Shown one piece after another: positions 47,542 to 56,205 of a stretch of DNA of 64,000 nt. A program made the translations under genes and the position numbers. The stretch's first letter is position 1, and every line of letters starts with the position of its first letter. The notes under the pieces are model-generated. The model saw nothing but the letters and a program-made list of their open reading frames with translations. It had not been told where the DNA came from and searched no databases. Source of the DNA: Subdoligranulum variabile (GTDB taxonomy: Bacteria; Bacillota; Clostridia; Oscillospirales; Ruminococcaceae); the NCBI GenBank assembly GCA_003343905.1, contig QAKI01000051.1, positions 62,001 to 126,000 on the forward strand, in the 5' to 3' direction.

Positions 47542-50500
47542 TTACAGCTTGAAGTAGTTGACACCGCCCTCAAAGATCGGCTGGTACTTGTCGCCGGTCA
47601 CGTTCTTGTACAACTGGTCGCCGCTGCGCTCGCTGTGGCCCATCTTGCCGAATACACGGCCGTCGGGGCTGGTGATGCCCTCAATGGCAAGCACCGAACC
47701 GTTGGGATTGTAGCGCAGGTCCATGCTGGGCTGGCAGCGCAGGTCCACATACTGGGTGGCGATCTGGCCATTTTCGATCAGCTGCTTCAGCAGCGCGTCG
47801 TTGCAGACGAAGCGGCCTTCGCCGTGGCTGATGGCGATCAGATGCTCGTCGTTCACGTCGCATTCGCTCAGCCAGGGACTCTTGTTGCTGGCAACGCGGG
47901 TGCGCACCAGCATGCTCTGGTGGCGGTGCAGCGTGTTGAAGGTCAGCGTGGGATCGTCCGCCGTGATGGGACGGATCTCTCCATACGGCACAAGCCCCAG
48001 TTTGATGAGCGCCTGGAAGCCGTTGCAGATGCCCAGCGCCAGGCCGTCCCGCTGGTTCAGCAGGCGGTTGACGGCGTCGGCCACAGCCGGCGCGCGGAAG
48101 AACGCCGCAATGAACTTGGCGGAGCCGTCCGGCTCGTCACCGCCGGAGAAACCGCCCGGCAGCATCAAAATCTGGGCCTGATCCAGTTCCTTGACCAGGG
48201 CTTCGCAGCTTTCGGCTACGTCGGCGGGGGTCAGGTTCTTGAGCACCAGCACATGGGGGTCGCCGCCCGCACGGCGGAACGCGCGGGCCGTGTCGTACTC
48301 GCAGTTGGTGCCGGGGAACACCGGGATCACGACCCGCGGTGTTGCCAGACGCACCGCAGGGGCCACGCGCTGCAGGGCCGTGCACTCATAGCGCAGGGCC
48401 TCCACCTCGCCGTCCTTCTTGCGGTAGGGGAAGACGGGCTCCAGCTTGGACTCCCACAGTTCCTGCAGGCGGGCCAGGTCGATGGTCTTGCCCTCGGCTT
48501 CCAGCGTGTAGTCCACGGTGGTGAAGCCGATGAACTCGCCGGCGGCGGGGTCCAGCAGTTCCAGAATGACAGCGCCGTAGGCGGGCTTGAACAGGTCGTT
48601 CAGGTTCAGGTCATTGCTCAACTGCAGGCCCACATGGTTGCCTACGCACATCTTGAACAGGGCTTCGGCCACACCGCCGTAACCGGGGGTCGCGGCGGCC
48701 AGCACCTTGCCCTCGTCGATCATCTGCTCCACGGTCTTGTAGATGGACAGCAGGCTGGCGATCTCCGGCAGGCCGTTCTTGTACTGGGGCCGCAGCAGCA
48801 CGACGGAGCTGTTGGCCTTCTTGAACTCGGCGCTCTGCACATCACGCACGTTGCCGATGGCGGTGGCAAAGCTCACCAGCGTCGGGGGAACGTCCAGCCC
48901 CTCAAAGCTGCCGGACATGGAATCCTTGCCGCCGATGGACGCAATGCCCAGGCCCATCTGCGCATCCAGCGCGCCCAGCAGGGCGGCCAGCGGCTTGCCC
49001 CAGCGGGTGGGGTCGTCGTTCATATGCTCAAAATATTCCTGGAAGGTCAGGTACATGTCCTCGTGATGGAAACCGGCGCAGACCAGCTTGGTCACGCTTT
49101 CCACCACGGCCAGGTACGCGCCGCGGTAGGGGTCGGCTTCGGTCAGGTAGGGGTTGAAGCCCCAGGACATGCCGGAGCAGGTGGTGGTCTCGCCGTCCAC
49201 CGGCAGCTTGGCGGCCATCGCCATGGTGGGGGTGAGCTGGTACTTGCCGCCGTAGGGCATCAGCACGGTGGCCGCGCCGATGGTGGAGTCGAACCGCTCG
49301 CCCAGGCCTTTCTGGCTGCAGACGTTCAGATCGGTGACGAGATTTTCCAGCTTTTCCTCAAAGGTGGAACCAGCCCACTGGGGCTGCCATACATGGCCCG
49401 GCAGGATATGCACGTTGGCGTGGCGCTCGGCGCCGTTGGAGTTCAGGAACTCGCGGGACAGGTCCACGATGGCCTTGCCATTCCAGAACTCGCGCATACG
49501 CTTCTCTTCGGTGACGGTCGCCACGATGGTGGCTTCGAGGTTTTCCTCGTGGGCGTAGGCGATGAAGGTGTCGGCGTCCTCGGCTGCCACCGCCACGGCC
49601 ATGCGCTCCTGGCTCTCGCTGATGGCCAGTTCGGTGCCGTCCAGGCCCTCGTACTTCTTGGTGACTTTGTTCAGGTCGATGCGCAGGCCGTCGGCCAACT
49701 CACCGATGGCGACCGACACGCCGCCCGCGCCGAAGTCGTTGCAGCGTTTGATCAGGCGGCAGGCGTCCGCACGGCGGAACAGGCGCTGCAGCTTGCGCTC
49801 AATGGGGGCGTTGCCCTTCTGGACTTCTGCGCCGCAGGTCTCCAGACTCGTCAGCTTGTGCGCCTTGGAGGAGCCGGTCGCGCCGCCGATGCCGTCACGG
49901 CCCGTGCGGCCGCCCAGCAGGATGACCACATCGCCGGGGGCGGGTTCTTCCCGGCGCACATGGCTGGCCGGGGTGGCGCCCACGACGGCGCCGATCTCCA
50001 TGCGCTTGGCGACATAGCCGGGGTGGTAGAGTTCCGCCACCTGGCCGGTGGCAAGGCCGATCTGGTTGCCATAGCTGGAATAGCCCGCCGCGGCCGTAGT
50101 CACCAGCTTGCGCTGGGGCAGCTTGCCGGGCATCGTTTCCGCCACCGGCTGCAGCGGGTCGCCCGCGCCGGTCACGCGCATGGCCTGGTACACATAGCTG
50201 CGGCCGGACAGGGGATCGCGGATCGCGCCGCCGATGCAGGTGGCCGCACCGCCGAAAGGCTCGATCTCGGTGGGATGGTTGTGGGTTTCGTTCTTGAACA
50301 GGAACAGCCAGTCCTGCATTTCGCCATCCACGTCGCACTGGATCTTGACGGTGCAGGCGTTGATCTCCTCGCTCTCGTCCAGATTCTTGAGGATGCCGCG
50401 CTGCTTCAGCGCCTTGGCGCCGATGGTCGCGCAGTCCATCAGGGTACGGTTCTTCTTGTCGCGGCCGGTCTCCTCCCGCAGCGCCATATAGCGGTCAAAG

Positions 50501-51228
50501 GCCGCCTGGACCAGTTCATCGTCAATCTGCACATCGTCCAGGATGGTGCCGAAGGTGGTGTGGCGGCAGTGGTCGGACCAGTAGGTGTCGATCAGGCGGA
50601 TCTCGGTGATGGTGGGGTCGCGGTGTTCGCTCTTGAAGTAATCCTGGCAGAACACGATGTCGGCGTGGTCCATCGCCAGGCCCTTCTCGGTGCGGAACGC
50701 TTCCAGCGCGTCGTCGTCCAGCGCCGTGAAGCCGTCCAGCGTTTCGACCTCCGTGGGGATGGCAAACTCCATCTTCAGCGTGGCGCGCGGTTCCAGGCTG
50801 GCCTCACGCGCTTCCACGGGGTTGATGAGGTATTTCTTGATGGCGGCCAGATCCTCGTCGGTCAGGTCGCCGTCCAGCAGGTAGACCTTGGCGCTGCGCA
50901 CGTCGGGGCGCTCGCCCTGGCTCAAAAGCTGGATGCACTGGCTGGCGGAGTCGGCGCGCTGGTCGAACTGGCCGGGCAGGTACTCCACCGCAAAAACATG
51001 GCCCGCAGCGGGCAGTTCCCGGTAGGTCACGTCCACCGGCGGTTCGCTGAATACGGTGGGGATGGCCTGCTCGAACAGGCTTTCGTCGATGCCTTCCACA
51101 TCATAACGGTTCACCAGCCGCAGGCCGGTGAGGCGGGTGATGCCCAGCAGGTCCACCAGTTCGTGGAACAGGCCCTGGGCTTCGCCGTCAAAACCGTGCT
51201 TTTTCTCAACATAAATGCGATATACCAT
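47542..51228 (-). CDS. purL: Phosphoribosylformylglycinamidine synthase (single-chain, glutaminase-fused)
   Basis: A 1228-residue enzyme converting FGAR, glutamine and ATP to FGAM. The synthase halves show SDHCRHTTF, ETHNHPTEIEPFGGAATCIGG and LGGRTGRDGIGGATGSS. The C-terminal class I glutaminase (from about residue 965) starts IPVFPGTNCEYDTARAF and has the nucleophile Cys in LALGICNGFQALIKLG. It is the long PurL type, which needs no separate PurQ or PurS, in agreement with their absence here. GGGAGG precedes ATG 51228. Confidence 0.96.
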   Translation of the reverse strand: MVYRIYVEKKHGFDGEAQGLFHELVDLLGITRLTGLRLVNRYDVEGIDESLFEQAIPTVFSEPPVDVTYRELPAAGHVFAVEYLPGQFDQRADSASQCIQLLSQGERPDVRSAKVYLLDGDLTDEDLAAIKKYLINPVEAREASLEPRATLKMEFAIPTEVETLDGFTALDDDALEAFRTEKGLAMDHADIVFCQDYFKSEHRDPTITEIRLIDTYWSDHCRHTTFGTILDDVQIDDELVQAAFDRYMALREETGRDKKNRTLMDCATIGAKALKQRGILKNLDESEEINACTVKIQCDVDGEMQDWLFLFKNETHNHPTEIEPFGGAATCIGGAIRDPLSGRSYVYQAMRVTGAGDPLQPVAETMPGKLPQRKLVTTAAAGYSSYGNQIGLATGQVAELYHPGYVAKRMEIGAVVGATPASHVRREEPAPGDVVILLGGRTGRDGIGGATGSSKAHKLTSLETCGAEVQKGNAPIERKLQRLFRRADACRLIKRCNDFGAGGVSVAIGELADGLRIDLNKVTKKYEGLDGTELAISESQERMAVAVAAEDADTFIAYAHEENLEATIVATVTEEKRMREFWNGKAIVDLSREFLNSNGAERHANVHILPGHVWQPQWAGSTFEEKLENLVTDLNVCSQKGLGERFDSTIGAATVLMPYGGKYQLTPTMAMAAKLPVDGETTTCSGMSWGFNPYLTEADPYRGAYLAVVESVTKLVCAGFHHEDMYLTFQEYFEHMNDDPTRWGKPLAALLGALDAQMGLGIASIGGKDSMSGSFEGLDVPPTLVSFATAIGNVRDVQSAEFKKANSSVVLLRPQYKNGLPEIASLLSIYKTVEQMIDEGKVLAAATPGYGGVAEALFKMCVGNHVGLQLSNDLNLNDLFKPAYGAVILELLDPAAGEFIGFTTVDYTLEAEGKTIDLARLQELWESKLEPVFPYRKKDGEVEALRYECTALQRVAPAVRLATPRVVIPVFPGTNCEYDTARAFRRAGGDPHVLVLKNLTPADVAESCEALVKELDQAQILMLPGGFSGGDEPDGSAKFIAAFFRAPAVADAVNRLLNQRDGLALGICNGFQALIKLGLVPYGEIRPITADDPTLTFNTLHRHQSMLVRTRVASNKSPWLSECDVNDEHLIAISHGEGRFVCNDALLKQLIENGQIATQYVDLRCQPSMDLRYNPNGSVLAIEGITSPDGRVFGKMGHSERSGDQLYKNVTGDKYQPIFEGGVNYFKL

Positions 51229-51243
51229 GATATTGCCTCCCGG

Positions 51244-52530
51244 TTACTGCATGGCGGCCAGTGCACGGGCACCAATGTCGCCACGCTTGTGCAGTTTATC
51301 AAAATGGATGGCCTCGCTGGCGCTGTACGCCTGTTCCAGCGCATGGGGCAGGGTGTCCGCGGTGGCGGTCACGCCCAGCACCCGGCCGCCGCTGGTGACC
51401 AGGACGCCGTCCTTGAGGGCGGTGCCGGCATGGTAGACGGTCACGCCGTCGCGGCCCGCAAGCTGGCCTTCGGTCAGGCCGGTGATCTCCTTGCCTTTCT
51501 CATAGGAAAGGGGATACCCGCCGGAAGCCAGGATCACGCAGGCCGCCGCGCCGTCCCGGAACTTCACTTCGGTATCGGCCAGCGTGCCGTTGGTGGTCGC
51601 CAGCATGACGGTCAGCAGATCGCTTTCCAGCAAAGGCAGCACCACCTGGGTCTCAGGGTCGCCGAAGCGGCAGTTGTACTCGATGACCTTCGGGCCGTCG
51701 GGGGTCAGCATCAGGCCGAAGTACAGGCAGCCCTTGAAGGGGCAGCCCTCCGCCTGCATGGCTGCCACCGTGGGCAGGAAGATCTCCCGCATGCAGCGCT
51801 CGGCCACTTCCGGGGTGTAGTAGGGGTTGGGGGCCACGGTGCCCATGCCGCCGGTGTTCAGGCCCTTGTCGCCGTCCAGCGCGCGCTTGTGGTCCATGCT
51901 GGACACCATCGGCTTGACGGTCTTGCCGTCGCAGAAAGACAGCACGCTCACTTCGGGGCCGGTCAGGAATTCTTCCACCACCACATGGTTGCCGGAAGCG
52001 CCGAACTTTTTATCCAGCATAATTTCCTTGACGCCGGCGGCCACTTCCTCGTGGTTCTGGCAGATCAGCACGCCCTTGCCCAGGGCCAGGCCGTCGGCCT
52101 TGAGGACCACGGGGTATTTGTTTTTGCTTTCCACATATGCCAGCACCTGCGCGGGGTCGTCAAACACCGCATAGTCCGCGGTGGGGATGCCGTATTTCTG
52201 CATCAGGTTCTTGCTGAATACCTTGCTGGCTTCGATGCGGGCTGCGGCCTTGTCGGGGCCGAACGCCGGGATGCCCACGGCCGCCAGGGCGTCCACCATA
52301 CCCAGCGCCAGGGGATCGTCCTGGGCTACGACCACATAGTCAAAGGCTTCCTCCCGGGCAAAAGCGACCATGGCATCCACATCGGTGGCTGCGATATTCT
52401 TGCAGCGGGCGTCATAGCTGATGCCGCCGTTGCCGGGGGCGCACCAGATCTCGGTGCACCGGGGGCTTTGCTTCAGCGCGCGGATGATGGCGTGTTCGCG
52501 CCCGCCGCCGCCTACGACGAGAATCTTCAT
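51244..52530 (-). CDS. purD: Phosphoribosylamine--glycine ligase
   Basis: A 428-residue ATP-grasp enzyme forming GAR. KILVVGGGGREHAIIRAL opens it; LKADGLALGKGVLIC and VEEFLTGPEVSVLSFCDG are ATP-grasp parts; IEYNCRFGDPETQVVLPLL is the metal/substrate loop. ATG 52530 follows AAAGGAG; the extra upstream codons would overlap that site. It ends 15 bases before purL. Confidence 0.96.
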   Translation of the reverse strand: MKILVVGGGGREHAIIRALKQSPRCTEIWCAPGNGGISYDARCKNIAATDVDAMVAFAREEAFDYVVVAQDDPLALGMVDALAAVGIPAFGPDKAAARIEASKVFSKNLMQKYGIPTADYAVFDDPAQVLAYVESKNKYPVVLKADGLALGKGVLICQNHEEVAAGVKEIMLDKKFGASGNHVVVEEFLTGPEVSVLSFCDGKTVKPMVSSMDHKRALDGDKGLNTGGMGTVAPNPYYTPEVAERCMREIFLPTVAAMQAEGCPFKGCLYFGLMLTPDGPKVIEYNCRFGDPETQVVLPLLESDLLTVMLATTNGTLADTEVKFRDGAAACVILASGGYPLSYEKGKEITGLTEGQLAGRDGVTVYHAGTALKDGVLVTSGGRVLGVTATADTLPHALEQAYSASEAIHFDKLHKRGDIGARALAAMQ

Positions 52531-52593
52531 AGTAAACTCCTTTGACAGCACAACTGCCCGCGACGAAAAAACGCCGCAGGCAAGTGCGATTTT

Positions 52594-53775
52594 TTAATGA
52601 TGGAACAGCCGGATGCCGCAGAACGCCATGGCGATGCCGTAGCGGTCGCAGGTGTCGATGACCTGCTGGTCGCGGATGGAGCCGCCCGGCTGCACGATGG
52701 CCGTCACGCCGCTGCGGCGGGCGCGCTCGATGTTGTCGCCAAAGGGGAAGAAAGCGTCGCTGCCCAGCGAAACGCCGGTCACCTGATCCAGCCAGGCGCG
52801 CTTTTCCTCAGCAGTCAGCGGGGCGGGCTGCTCGGTGAAGGTCTCGGCCCACACGTCGTCCCCGATCACATCCTCCGGCGTGTCGCCGATGTACACGTCG
52901 ATGGCGTTGTCCCGGTTGGGCTTGGTAATGTCGGGGCGGAAGGGCAGGTCCAGCACCTTGGGCATGTGGCGAAGCTGCCAGTTGTCGGCCTTCTGGCCCG
53001 CCAGGCGGGTGCAGTGCACGCGGCTCTGCTGCCCGGCGCCCACGCCGATGGTCTGGCCGTCCTGCACATAGCAGACGCTGTTGGACTGGGTGTACTTCAG
53101 CACGATCAGGCTGATAATAAGGTCACGGCGCTGCTCGGCGCTGATCTCCTTGTTTTTGGTGACGATGTTCTGCAGCATCGTCGCGTCGGAGATCTCCAGG
53201 TCCTGGCGGCCCTGCTCGAAGGTGACGCCGAACACGGTGCGCGTTTCCAGCGGGGCGGGCTCGTAGTTCGGGTCGATCGCCACGATGTTGTAATTGCCTT
53301 TTTTCTTGGATTTGAGGACTTCCAGCGCGTCGGCGTCATAGCCGGGGGCGATGATGCCGTCGCTGACCTCATGCTGGATCAGCTTCGCGGTCGCCAGGTC
53401 GCACACGTCGGACAGCGCGATCCAGTCCCCGAAGCTGGACATACGGTCGGCGCCGCGGGCGCGGGCGTAGGCACAGGCCAGGGGAGAGAGCTGCGCATCC
53501 GGGGCCACATGGTACATGGCGCGCAGGGTGTCATCCAGCGGCAGGCCGATGGCCGCGCCCGCGGGGGACACATGCTTGAAGCTGGCGGCGGCGGGCATGC
53601 CCAGCGCCTTCTTCAGATCGCGCACCAACTGCCAGGAGTTGAAGGCGTCCAGAAAATTGATGTAGCCGGGGCGGCCGTTCAAAATTTCCACCGGCAGTTC
53701 GGCGTCGCCGGTCATGTAGATGCGGGCGGGCTTCTGGTTCGGGTTGGTGCCGTATTTCAGCTCAAATTCTTTCAT
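52594..53775 (-). CDS. AICAR formyltransferase, stand-alone (PurH C-terminal domain only)
   Basis: A 393-residue protein corresponding to the AICAR transformylase part of PurH: ELKYGTNPNQKPA, the catalytic Lys-His in ASFKHVSPAGAAIG, SNSVCYVQDGQTIGVGAGQQSR and DAFFPFGDNIERARRSG, ending in GIRLFHH. The usual N-terminal MGS-like IMP cyclohydrolase domain is missing. The cyclohydrolase is supplied by the gene immediately upstream. It uses 10-formyl-THF from the Fhs pathway. The start at ATG 53775 lies 3 bases after that gene's stop. Confidence 0.93.
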   Translation of the reverse strand: MKEFELKYGTNPNQKPARIYMTGDAELPVEILNGRPGYINFLDAFNSWQLVRDLKKALGMPAAASFKHVSPAGAAIGLPLDDTLRAMYHVAPDAQLSPLACAYARARGADRMSSFGDWIALSDVCDLATAKLIQHEVSDGIIAPGYDADALEVLKSKKKGNYNIVAIDPNYEPAPLETRTVFGVTFEQGRQDLEISDATMLQNIVTKNKEISAEQRRDLIISLIVLKYTQSNSVCYVQDGQTIGVGAGQQSRVHCTRLAGQKADNWQLRHMPKVLDLPFRPDITKPNRDNAIDVYIGDTPEDVIGDDVWAETFTEQPAPLTAEEKRAWLDQVTGVSLGSDAFFPFGDNIERARRSGVTAIVQPGGSIRDQQVIDTCDRYGIAMAFCGIRLFHH

Positions 53776-53778
53776 GGA

Positions 53779-54510
53779 TTACCCCTCCACCGCAGTGTAT
53801 TTGTTCAGGATCACGTCTTTGTAGTCGCCGGTCTCCAGCGTGACGGTGCGCACGAACAGGCTGACCTTGTTCTCCTTGTTCAGCGAACGCCACAGCTTTT
53901 CGGCAAAGGCGGCGCCGTCGTTTTCATCAAGGGCCACCCGCATCGGCTCCCCGGCATAGCTGGGGATGGGAGAGCCGTTCTTCACATAGGTGCTGATGAA
54001 GTGCCCCTCGCCGGCCAGCGGCTGGGGATAGTCGAAGGTCTGGCGCTCCACGCTGGCAGCGTTGCCCTCGCAGCTTTTGACGATGGACAGCTTGTAGCCG
54101 CCGCGGCGCATATCCAGCGCGCCGGAAATGCGCGGCGTAAAGTTGGGCGCGTCGTCCTCATAGGTGCGGGTCGCCAGCGCGGCCTCGAAGCTGTAGCCCG
54201 GGAACAGGTTGCCGTTCATGAACTGGGCGATCGTGTCGGTCTGGTCGCCGTTGGTGACAACGGTGGTCTCCCGCAGGGTCAGCACGGCGTTGTAGATGAT
54301 CAGGTGCGGGTCCTCCAGCTTGGCCGGGTCGGCGGCCACCGTGCGGATGCCGCCGGGGATGGCCTCAAACACGCGGTTGCGGCTGTTGGCGCTGCGCCCC
54401 ATGATCCAGTAGGCGGCCACCGCCTTTTTGCCGTCGGGGGTCAGCCCCAGCACGATGCCGCGGCCGGGGTAGTCGTTGCCCGCAAGATATTTGTACAGAT
54501 TCTTTTTCAT
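53779..54510 (-). CDS. IMP cyclohydrolase, PurO type
   Basis: A 243-residue protein with the PurO-family pattern: NDYPGRGIVLGLTPDGKKAVAAYWIMGRSANSRNRVF (key parts PGRGIVLG and GRSANSRNRVF), ISGALDMRRGGYKLSIVKS. PurO, first known from archaea, closes FAICAR to IMP with a fold unrelated to PurH. Here it precedes a PurH-C-only gene, so the two jointly complete IMP synthesis. It starts 3 bases after purN ends. Confidence 0.88.
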   Translation of the reverse strand: MKKNLYKYLAGNDYPGRGIVLGLTPDGKKAVAAYWIMGRSANSRNRVFEAIPGGIRTVAADPAKLEDPHLIIYNAVLTLRETTVVTNGDQTDTIAQFMNGNLFPGYSFEAALATRTYEDDAPNFTPRISGALDMRRGGYKLSIVKSCEGNAASVERQTFDYPQPLAGEGHFISTYVKNGSPIPSYAGEPMRVALDENDGAAFAEKLWRSLNKENKVSLFVRTVTLETGDYKDVILNKYTAVEG

Positions 54511-54513
54511 AGC

Positions 54514-55107
54514 TTACACCTCGTCGTTGCAGACCATAGCCAGTGCCTGGGGCAGCAGTTTCCATTCCGCTTCCACCATCACGCGCTTCTGCAGGGTCTC
54601 CGGCGTGTCGCCGGGCTGTACGGCCACGGCCTTTTGCAGCAGGATCGGGCCGCCGTCGCATTCCTCGTTGACCAGATGCACAGTAGCGCCGGTCAGCTTG
54701 ACGCCGCGGGCCAGCGCCGCCTCATGCACGCGCAGCCCGTAAAAGCCGGGGCCGCAAAAGCTGGGGATCAGGCTGGGATGGACGTTCAAAATGCGGTTGC
54801 GGTAGGCTTCGATGACGCGGGGCCCCAGCACCGAGAGGAACCCGGCCAGCACCACCACGTCGATCGCATGGCTGCGCAGCGTTTCCAGCAGCGCGGCGTC
54901 AAAGGCTTCGCTGTCCGCGTAGGCTTTGCGGGCCACGACGGCGCTTTCCACGCCGAAGTTCGCCGCCCGTTCCAGGGCATAGACGCCGGGCTTGCTGGCC
55001 ACCACCAGAACGATCTTGCCGCCGGGGTTTTCGCCCCGGGCTTCGCTTTCCAGCAGGGCCTGCAGGTTGGTGCCGCCGCCGGATACCAGTACCGCTACGC
55101 GCTTCAT
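54514..55107 (-). CDS. purN: Phosphoribosylglycinamide formyltransferase
   Basis: A 197-residue GAR transformylase using 10-formyl-THF. It has AVLVSGGGTNLQALLE, the catalytic Asn-His-Asp region (NVHPSLIPSF, and GATVHLVNEECDGGPIL), and GLRVHEAALARGVKLTGATV. It overlaps purM by 4 bases, indicating coupling. Confidence 0.96.
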   Translation of the reverse strand: MKRVAVLVSGGGTNLQALLESEARGENPGGKIVLVVASKPGVYALERAANFGVESAVVARKAYADSEAFDAALLETLRSHAIDVVVLAGFLSVLGPRVIEAYRNRILNVHPSLIPSFCGPGFYGLRVHEAALARGVKLTGATVHLVNEECDGGPILLQKAVAVQPGDTPETLQKRVMVEAEWKLLPQALAMVCNDEV

Positions 55108-56144
55108 ACCAGTTCCACCCCGTCGCCTTCCACGATGGTGCCCAGGCGGTAGGCGGCTTCGCCGTGGGCCTGCAGGATCTCCAGGGCCTTGTCGGCGTCC
55201 TCAGGCGCCACCACGATGGTCATGCCGACGCCCATGTTGAAGGTGTTGAACATATCGCGCTCGGGCACGTTGCCTTCCCTGGCAAGCACGCCGAACAAAG
55301 CGGGCGTGCGCACGTCGGCCTTGGCGATGCGGGCCGCGCAGCCGTCCTTCAGGCTGCGGGGGATGTTCTCATAGAAGCCGCCGCCCGTGATGTGGGAGAT
55401 GCCCTTCACGGTGACCTGCTCCAGCAGGGCCAGCACCGGCTTGACATAGATCCGGGTGGGGGCCAGCAGGGCTTCGCCCAGGGGCTTGTCCATGCCGTCG
55501 AAGGTCTTTTGCAGCACTTCGGGGTGGTTCTCGATGTCAAAGATCTTGCGCACCAGAGAGAAGCCGTTGGAATGTACGCCGGTGGAGGGCAGCGCCAGGA
55601 TCACGTCGCCGGGCTGCATGGTGGAGTTGTCCAGGATCTTGCTCTTGTCCACCACGCCCACGGTGAAGCCGGCCAGGTCGTACTCGTCCTCCGGCATCAT
55701 GCCGGGGTGCTCGGCGGTCTCGCCGCCCACCAGGGAGCAGCCCGCCTGCACGCAGCCTTCGGCCACGCCCTTGACGATCTCGGCGATCTTTTCGGGCACG
55801 TTGCGGCCGCAGGCGATGTAGTCCAGGAACACCAGCGGCTTGGCACCCGCGCAGATCACGTCGTTGACGCACATGGCCACGCAGTCGATGCCGATGGTAT
55901 CGTGCTTGTTCAGGTACTGGGCCACGCGCAGTTTGGTGCCCACGCCGTCGGTGCCGGAGATCAGGACCGGGTGCTCCATGCCGGTGCAGTCCAGTTCAAA
56001 CAGGCCGCCGAAGCCGCCCAGACCGCCGATGCAGTTTTCGGTCATCGTGCGGGCCACATACTGCTTCATCAGTTCCACGGAGCGGTAGCCGGCCGTAATA
56101 TCCACGCCGGCGGCGGCGTAGCTGGCAGAATAGCTTTTTTCCAT
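55104..56144 (-). CDS. purM: Phosphoribosylformylglycinamidine cyclo-ligase
   Basis: A 346-residue AIR synthetase: SYAAAGVDITAGYRSVELM, ISGTDGVGTKLRVAQ, CVNDVICAGAKPLVFLDYIAC and VGGETAEHPGMMPEDEYDLAGF (parts GGETAEHPGMM and DEYDLAGF). It converts FGAM to AIR. The start is ATG 56144. It is 61 bases downstream of purF. Confidence 0.96.
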   Translation of the reverse strand: MEKSYSASYAAAGVDITAGYRSVELMKQYVARTMTENCIGGLGGFGGLFELDCTGMEHPVLISGTDGVGTKLRVAQYLNKHDTIGIDCVAMCVNDVICAGAKPLVFLDYIACGRNVPEKIAEIVKGVAEGCVQAGCSLVGGETAEHPGMMPEDEYDLAGFTVGVVDKSKILDNSTMQPGDVILALPSTGVHSNGFSLVRKIFDIENHPEVLQKTFDGMDKPLGEALLAPTRIYVKPVLALLEQVTVKGISHITGGGFYENIPRSLKDGCAARIAKADVRTPALFGVLAREGNVPERDMFNTFNMGVGMTIVVAPEDADKALEILQAHGEAAYRLGTIVEGDGVELV

Positions 56145-56205
56145 GTCGGTACTCCTATCGGATGTTAAGTTGCCACGGGGAGCGGCGCAGGGGCCGCGGC
56201 CCGGA

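Noticed and set aside
47518..52545. Very long open frame (1675 codons) on the plus strand
   Set aside because: It is antisense to purL, purD and the tiny ORFs, whose family motifs are unmistakable. G+C-rich codon use leaves few stops in this opposite frame, and its translation has no recognisable domain.
52535..52593. Possible terminator between purD and the AICAR formyltransferase gene
   Set aside because: T-runs are present on both strands, but no stem longer than a few base pairs could be drawn.
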